From positions 54,276,533 to 54,340,532 of the forward strand of contig CM066987.1 of NCBI GenBank assembly GCA_033977485.1: DNA of 64,000 bases, read 5' to 3'. Position 1 is the first letter of the stretch; every line of letters starts with the position of its first letter. A program made the translations under genes and the position numbers. This document shows positions 57,782 through 64,000 of the stretch, piece after piece. The stretch is from Hydrangea macrophylla (taxonomy: Eukaryota; Streptophyta; Magnoliopsida; Cornales; Hydrangeaceae). The notes beneath the pieces were generated by a model. The model saw only the letters and a list, made by a program, of their open reading frames with translations, searched no databases and had not been told where the DNA came from.

Positions 57782-58516
57782 TGTTGTATTTTGATGTTTT
57801 TAAAATACAAATTGGATTATTTTAATTAAAATAAATATTCTTTAATTAACTTCAATAGTCTCACTTCAATAGCCATTGTGGTTTAAAGATCGAGTTTGAG
57901 TTATATATCTATTAATATATAGATATACATTTTGTACGTTTTGTAGCTATATAACAGCCACTTTAATGAACATTGAAGTCAATTATGAGGAAGGTTTTCC
58001 ACCAGGTATAACACTAATATGGTGGACTGTTTTTAATGTTGAAAAATCACCAATAGTCATGGTGATTGAGGATGCATACTTTCTCCTATAAATGGACTAT
58101 TAGTCTATTACAAGTTTTTTTTGATTGATGTATACAGATTAGAGTTTTCTACTTTGATTTCTCTTTAAAAACAAAAAATATATATATACTTCATGTTCTT
58201 GTGTTATTCAAAATATGAGAAGAAATAAAATTTGTGTATCTTGTTTCCAAATTAGGAAGTGTTTTTCCTAATTTTTGTTATCGAGCAATATAACAGAAAG
58301 GGTGTTTAGTATACCAGTTTCTGGATGTGCAAGAGAAACTGAGACAGAGGTGATTCTAGGTTGTTTTATCCTAGGGACAGCGTGCGAACTGCTTGCACAC
58401 TTTGGGCAAAACCGCGAAACGTCTTAAAAAGAGCGAGATCCGCGACTCGGCCCATGATTTGTTAAAGAGACTACTGATTAGGTAATTCGTTCCAATTTTA
58501 TTCACATGTTCCAACA
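57782..58516 (+). repeat. copia 3' LTR
   Basis: 735 bp, partner of 2584-3323. TATAAA at 58087-58092. Followed by TTAGC, the right target duplication. Confidence 0.88.
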
Positions 58517-58703
58517 TTAGCAACCAAAAAAAAAAAATACGGGGCCCACTCTTTTCTTGCATTTCAGTCCCTTCTTGCAGAAACTCTTTAAACAACAAAA
58601 AATCCCTCTTTCACGTTGGAGGAATTGTGCCCTATGTCCCCAAATATGAAAATCCCCTAATCCCCAAATCCCTTCTTCAACGTTAGAGGAAGATAGTGCA
58701 GCG

Positions 58704-60884
58704 ATGAGCTCCGAAGACCAGCGACCTTCTGACCAGCTACCACTGATGATGACAGCAGCGACCAGAAGTGGCGACGGCCCACTCGCTCCCAATGACGACC
58801 AAATATTATCAGGTGCATGTCTCTCTCAATAATTTTTTCTTGACATTGGTTTATACCTTATGGTCATAAGTGGGATCTTAGGCACATGTCATGATTGATG
58901 ATTGTCAAATTGTGGAGCTTTTTGCATTTTCTTTACAGTGTGTGTATGTATATATGCAAAGAAGGAACTCAGTAGTGATTGTGTTGTGCAATGTGTGTAT
59001 ATATGTGGGTCTTGATTATATGATTCTACAATGTCATAGGAGAATGTTTATTATTGGGTTTTTTTAGTTCTTGTGTTCAATTTGAATACGTGGGTTTTGA
59101 TTGAATTTACAATTCTGATTTACATTCTTGGTTTCAATATGCAAATTGAAAAAAAAAAAAAAAACTAAAAAAAAACAACAAAAACAACAAAAAAAAAGAG
59201 GACAATTCATGGTATTTGGACTCAATAACAAACGTTGAGAAATTAAACCAATTGATTATATGTTGTTTTGTAGATACTTGGAAGAAGAAGTATCAAGTGA
59301 GTTTGTGAATATCAATGATGATGTTATTGAAAATGATAATGATAATGCGGTAAAGAAGAAAAAAAAATAGAAGAGCTGAAGGAGGGGATGGAGTTTGATT
59401 CTATAGATGAACTCATGAGATTTTATGCATTGTATGCAAAGCAAAAAGGTTTTGCCGTGGGCAAGAGAAGGTCAAAGAAAGTCGATGGGATCTTGACGTA
59501 TATTCAGATTGAGTGTACTCATGGTGGGATGACAAAAATTAGATCTTCTAACCTGACACAAAAGCGACCGAATTCAAAAATCAATTGCAAAGCTAAGCTT
59601 AATGCATTTCATTCGCGTGATGGAAAGTGGTGTGTGAAAAAAGTTGTACTAGACCATAACCATACGATGAGTCCAGGTAATTCCCGAAATTACAAATCCA
59701 ATAGGCTTTTGCAACCACATGTTAAAAGGAGACTCGTTTTGAATGATAAAGTTGGAATTAGAGTGAACAAAAATTTTTATGCATTAGTTGTTGAGGCAGG
59801 GGGCATGAGAATTTGTCTTTTATTGAGAAAGATGTCAGAAATTTCATCTCTACAGTTAGGCATTTACAACTAGGGGAAGGTGCTGCTAATGCAATGCCCA
59901 ACTTTTTTTTAAAAAATACAATCTAATACTTCTACATGATGGATTTATATGATGAAGGTCGACTGAAGAAGGTATTTTGGGCGGATGCAAGGAGTAGGGC
60001 AGTGTTTAAAGAATTTAGTGACGTGGTTACCTTTGATACAACTTACTTGGTTAATAAATATGACATGCGAGGTTGGCATTCGAGAACACGAAGTACGTGA
60101 ACGTGTTCAAGTTGGAGAAAGGCACAAATCTGCCACTTTCAAGCTTCCCTTTAATGATGCGACAAATGAAGTTAATTGTAATTGTCGACTATTTAAGTTT
60201 AGAGGAATCATGCATAGGCAACTAATTATGGTATATAATGAGAGATCTATGATGCAATACCTACCAAATACATCCTCCAAATGTGGAGCAAGAATGTCAA
60301 AAGGAGACACACTAAAGTGCGAATCAGTTATGACAATTGGTCGAACAAACCCGAAGCACGTCGTTATGATAAAATGTCCAATGCATTCTTTGATTTGTGT
60401 GATGTGGTAGCAGATTTTGATGACTGGTGTGATGCGATAATGGAACATATAGGTCTACTGAAAAGGGGGTTCCAAGAGCATGCTGAAATTTGTAGAAGCA
60501 TGTTGCCAGTTACCACTAATATCAATAATGAGTCAACCTCACATGGGGATGGAATTGTTATTTCAAAAGGGAGTGAGAATATACTTGATCATTTGGTTAC
60601 TCATAGTAAGGGGAGACTGCCAGTTAAAAGGAAAGTTGGCAACTTTGAGAAAACGGCTCAGAAAAAATCAAAGGCAAAAAAGAAGACTAGTAGCTCGACT
60701 TATGTACAGGTTGGGAATTAATTATTCTTTGAATAAATGAATTAAAATTTTTTTTTTGCAGTTATACAGTAATTTTTTAATGTCCATTGTTTAGGGACAT
60801 GACGATCAAGGGAATGACCATGGTACACAAGAGACCTCTGCAATTCAGCCAAATATAGGGATTGGAGAGCAATTTGCATTTCAG
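58704..60884 (+). pseudogene. FAR1/FHY3-related (FRS) pseudogene
   Basis: FAR1-related proteins are plant transcription factors derived from Mutator-like transposases. A possible first exon is 58704-58812 (MSSEDQRPSDQLP..., donor GTGCAT). The next exon follows an acceptor at 59273. From 59388 comes the FAR1 DNA-binding region (FYALYAKQKGFAVGKRRSKK, IECTHGG, INCKAKLNAFHSRDGKWCVK, VVLDHNH with the zinc-binding Cys/His). A frameshift follows near the G run at about 59800, then the start of the transposase-like domain (EGRLKKVFWADARSRAVFKE, SDVVTFDTTYLVNKYDM). Most of that domain (about 300 residues) is missing; the sequence jumps at about 60066 to the SWIM zone (VNCNCRLFKFRGIMHRQ), whose last Cys and His are changed. 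A basic C-terminal tail continues over an intron at 60710-60794. Retained introns argue against a processed copy. Confidence 0.82.
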
Positions 60885-61738
60885 GTATATAATTATCTTC
60901 TTTACATTTATAGACTTTGCTTCATTTCCAACCAAGTACGTAAATTTTTTTCCTTGTTTTTAGGGTTATGAGAATCCATTTTGGAAGGTTAGGATATGAT
61001 CTCACATCTACGCACTCCTCAGCTTCAAGAATGGTACAGGGTGAAGGTATATGACAACAATTGCTCATTCCACCTTTTTGTTGGTTCCAATATGGTATAT
61101 TACAACAATTGCTCAATCTTCTTTTTTGTTGCTTCAATAGGAAACTACATAGATGGCTATGAGAAAGATGCACCTCCAAGATGCAGTGGTGATGGTCAAG
61201 TATGATTTATGATAGATTTAGATCCAGTTATTTATTCTAGTGTGGAAGCAATTATTTGATATGGCTTGATATGTATTGGATGTCATATATACTAATGTGA
61301 AGTAAGACTTCTATGTTTGGTATGGTTTGATAGCTCACATGACATGTTGCAAATAAAACATGACTTAAAACATGACAATTTCAAATTATTAGGCACAATT
61401 ACATAGAACTTCTTGATTGATTCCCATTATAGGTACAGAACATGACTAAGTACAAATAAACTAATACAAAGATAATCTTTCAAACGGATCCAGACTACAT
61501 TTGTTTTGCTAAGAAAAACATCAAAGCAAATAGGACAAGCAGCTTCAACAAGAGCTTATTGCCCATTTTTTTTGAGGTCAACACATCTCAGTATTCCCAT
61601 TACTAAGCTAAGTGTTATATACCATACATACTCTATAGAAAATTCTGGGGGACATCCACCATGCGACCTAGTTGTTTGGTTGTATGGTAGATTAGTCCAT
61701 CCTAGTCATTTATACCACTGTGTGCAAATCCACTTTTA
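60885..61738. other. 3' side of the FRS pseudogene, no clear gene
   Basis: A roughly 49-bp imperfect duplication (GGTATAT.ACAACAATTGCTCA, 61046 and 61093) and AT-rich DNA. A small exon-like piece, GYENPFWK, follows an acceptor at 60963. Nothing else could be supported. Confidence 0.4.
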
Positions 61739-61747
61739 GTCTTTTAA

Positions 61748-61934
61748 CAATAATGCTAGGTGTACACACTTTTTGACACACTAGCTACTTTAAATGCGTG
61801 TATCTTGTAGTGTATAAGTGGTGCACATAAAAAGTGTGAAAAAGTATGAAAAATTCAAACTGCATAAGGTACACACATTTAAAGTACAATGTGTCAAAAA
61901 GTGTGTACAAAAATGTGTACACCTAGCATTATTG
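61748..61934. mobile_element. Mutator-type MITE, 187 bp
   Basis: Ends CAATAATGCTAGGTGTACA and its complement, with further pairing inside (ACACTTTTTGACACA). A 9-bp duplication GTCTTTTAA lies at 61739-61747 and 61935-61943. Nine-base TSDs are typical of Mutator-like elements. No coding capacity. Confidence 0.88.
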
Positions 61935-62245
61935 GTCTTTTAATACCGGTTGCCTTTCACAAGCCTCTGAAACTCTCCCCCAAGGGGACATTATTGCATG
62001 TGACTATCAGAACGTGTGACGATCATTGTGATGTCTGTGTACATAGGAACCATAAAATCTTCAAATCATAGTGAAAGTCATGTTGGTGTGAGGGTCACAT
62101 GAAATAATTTATCCTCCCCAAGACAGAGTGTGAGGGTTACTTCAAGTAATCTTTTGTAAACATAAAAGTTCAAGAATAAAACAAGTCATTATCATCAATT
62201 TTTTTTTTGTCAATTTGCACTCAAAAAGAAAATCTTAAACAATAA

Positions 62246-62530
62246 GGGTGCGTTTGATTGTAAGGTAGAAAATGAATTGAAAAGAAAATTTTTCCATGGA
62301 AATATTTTACTTGGAAATTTTTTCCATGGAAATAAAATTTGGGACTGTTTGATTGCAAATATTTTCTGGCTGAAAAATCTAACAATTTTCATGGAAAATC
62401 CAGTTTTGCTGTTTGATTGTCACTATTTTCCAGTGAAAAATTGTCATTTTCCATGAAAAATGACGTTTTTGCTGTTTGATTGCAATAATTTTCCATAGAA
62501 AATTAATATTTTCCATTGAAAATTTATCTT
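62246..62530. repeat. Short tandem repeat with TGTTTGATTG words
   Basis: Three units of about 63-64 bp begin TGTTTGATTG at 62346, 62410 and 62473 and contain TTTTCCATGGAAA-type inverted repeats. The left end GGGTGCGTTTGATTG after TAA resembles a PIF/Harbinger MITE end, but no matching right end was found. Confidence 0.55.
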
Positions 62531-62777
62531 TTTTTCAAACAATTAACCTATGAATCACAAATAAATAGTTGGAAAATGATACAAATTCAAGCAATTGAGA
62601 CAATTACTCATATCAATAGTCAATTTCACAAACGATTGTTTTAATGTTCTAAAAATCAAAGTCTCATCAAAGTTCCATAAAATAAAATAAAATAAAAAAG
62701 TACTCTTCAAAGTAAAAAGTCTCTATAATTGTTTTAATGTACTAAAAACCAAAATTAATTTGCCGGATCTTTTCCAA

Positions 62778-63035
62778 TCACAAATTGAACTGAGAATCTT
62801 CGCATGTGGTTCGCTTGGATTTGTTTGAATGACTTGGTTGTGCTTCCTCCACCTCATTTTCATCCCCTAAGATGGTATTCACCGAATTATTGATATTTGC
62901 TTCACTCACTTGGGAAAAGTCATTCCCTGTAACTGCCCGATCTCCCGCTGCATAGTCATTGCTAAAGATGGTAACCAAGTCATAGTTATAACGAAGACAT
63001 AACTTTCCCTTCATATTTCTTGCATCAGGCTTATC
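62778..63035 (-). CDS. Last exon of a possible Myb/SANT-like protein
   Basis: An acceptor-like TTTTAG precedes 63035 on the minus strand. The 85-codon exon starts DKPDARNMKGKLCLRYNYDL, continues VTIFSNDYAAGDRAVTGND and an acidic stretch (GDENEVEEAQPSHSN), and stops at 62778-62780. The phrase (Y)DLVTIF.NDYA.G resembles the segment after the Myb/SANT-like domain in plant proteins related to PIF/Harbinger partner proteins. The Myb domain itself would be in an upstream exon, not identified in 63036-64000. It could be a gene fragment. Confidence 0.42.
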   Translation of the reverse strand, partial: DKPDARNMKGKLCLRYNYDLVTIFSNDYAAGDRAVTGNDFSQVSEANINNSVNTILGDENEVEEAQPSHSNKSKRTTCEDSQFNL

Positions 63036-64000
63036 CTAAAACAACATATAAAAAAAAAAAAAATTAAAATCAAGTTAAGTCGTATAACTAGCATTAAAGA
63101 GAAGATGAATAAGATTGTCATCCACTACAAGGTACAACAATGGAAAACTGAGTCATCACCAAAAAAAAAAAAAAAAAAATCATGAATCATTCTTCATAAT
63201 TCAAATAATAGTTTACATTTTCTGGGTATGCTAAAAGGCTAGAAGCAAGGCAAGGAAACTCCAATAAGATCTTCATGCATCAAGAGTACAAAACCGAAGG
63301 ATGGCTCCTTAAGAATGACCACTGCCAAATCCGCAGATTGGCCTTTGTTTGACAGAAATATTGCACTGCCAAATTCCATTTCCCAGACAAGACTAACAAT
63401 GGCTAGGATAAGGTTCAAAGTTTCCAATTAAAAGCCACTGTAAGTTCACCCTTTGATAGTCATCACCCCACACCAACTATTCTAGTGTGTCTGCACAGAG
63501 ACAATCACACCCACTTGGACAAAGAAAAAGGAATAAAAACTGAGTTTTTTACCAGTTCTCTACCCAAATCAACAAAATCAAATGCAACCCACTATCCTTA
63601 ATATCATCCCCTTTATTTCACAAGACATCATGAAGTAAAAGTCCAATCTCTTCATCTGCTTCAATAAGGATTAGTTGCTACTCCAGGTGGCTAAACTGCT
63701 GGTAGGAAAATATTCTCATCAGTTAGAAGTAGGAATATTTTTCCAAAAGTGAAAATTAGACTCAGGTGACTAAACAAATTCATCAAAAATAAAGACACCA
63801 GTTTTAAAAATAAAGAATGTAGTAGATAACGAAAAACCCATGTTCTTGCATATGATTTGATTAGTTTCAAATAGAGGCTACCGCTTGATACTGAATACTG
63901 ATTCATGAGATTAAAGGACTCAAGTTTTATCCTATTTTAAAACTATTCAACTTATCAAACTCAACTTTGTTTTAATAGCAGGTGGTGACACATAAAATCT
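63036..64000. other. AT-rich DNA, no supported gene
   Basis: Poly-A/T runs (63049-63062, 63160-63179) and short open frames without recognisable domains. It may be intron of the minus-strand gene ending at 62778. Confidence 0.4.

Larger units (their letters stand above)
2584..58516 (+). mobile_element. Ty1/copia retrotransposon expanded to about 56 kb by nested insertions
   Basis: Two matching LTRs (2584-3323 and 57782-58516) begin TGTTGTATTTTG and end TTCCAACA. They are flanked outside by the same pentamer, TTAGC, at 2579-2583 and 58517-58521. This shows one insertion whose inside has since received all the large elements listed here. Recognisable copia coding remnants (RT, a protease-like piece, RNase H) lie just before the 3' LTR on the plus strand. 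The LTRs differ by many substitutions and small indels, so the insertion is old. No PBS is recognisable after the 5' LTR. Internal DNA next to it (3324-3437) resumes at 17821 after the first nested element. Confidence 0.85.

Overview
This window is nuclear DNA of a flowering plant, probably a eudicot; the species cannot be named from the sequence. The evidence is the repeat content: Ty3/gypsy LTR retrotransposons of four plant lineages (Tekay-type chromovirus, Athila-like, Tat/Retand-like, Ogre-like), a Ty1/copia element, small inverted-repeat DNA transposons (MITEs), and a FAR1-related pseudogene. No bacterial-style genes, CRISPR arrays or rRNA are visible. Almost all the DNA is mobile-element sequence, and much of it can be unpacked by matching LTR ends (TG...CA) with short target-site duplications (TSDs).

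Layout. 1-1909 is a minus-strand Tekay-family LTR cut by the window edge. 1910-2583 is flanking DNA. At 2583/2584 a copia element begins and closes at 58516; both ends carry the duplicated target TTAGC. All other large elements lie inside it: (i) a 14.4-kb minus-strand non-autonomous Ogre-like element (3443-17815, TSD CCAGG) with a gag-like gene but no pol, three tandem arrays, and an unusually long tRNA-Arg-like sequence at its primer-binding site; (ii) a Tourist-like MITE (18001-18284, TSD TTA); (iii) a decayed Tat/Retand-like element (18616-30241, minus strand) with gag, PR, RT, RNase H, archaeal-type RNase H, INT and an antisense ORF, interrupted by a 3.1-kb solo LTR (23673-26757, TSD CTTGT) related to the Ogre-like LTR; (iv) a tandem array with 16-bp palindromes (31430-32465); (v) a small MITE split by a nearly complete Tekay element (34332-53978, TSD GTGCC), whose 3' LTR is in turn split by a rearranged Athila-like element (42829-52605, TSD GTTAT) with three LTRs, one inverted. 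The copia pol remnants (55770-57160) and 3' LTR follow.

Right of the nest, 58517-64000 is lower-copy DNA: a FAR1/FHY3-family pseudogene (about 58704-60884, plus strand) that begins roughly 190 bp from the nest boundary, a Mutator-type MITE (TSD GTCTTTTAA), a short tandem repeat, and one exon of a possible Myb/SANT-like protein on the minus strand.

The order of insertion can be read from the nesting: copia first; then the Ogre-like element, the Tat/Retand-like element and the MITEs; then the solo LTR, Tekay and finally Athila. The most unusual items are the 50-nt tRNA-Arg 3'-half-like sequence, a promoter-proximal array of 21-bp hairpins with paired compensatory changes, the internal inverted LTR-plus-18-nt-PBS block of the Athila-like element, and a CpG-rich CGCGCGAGCG block shared by two unrelated LTR families. 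Only the Tekay pol frame is long and open; nearly all other coding regions are broken.
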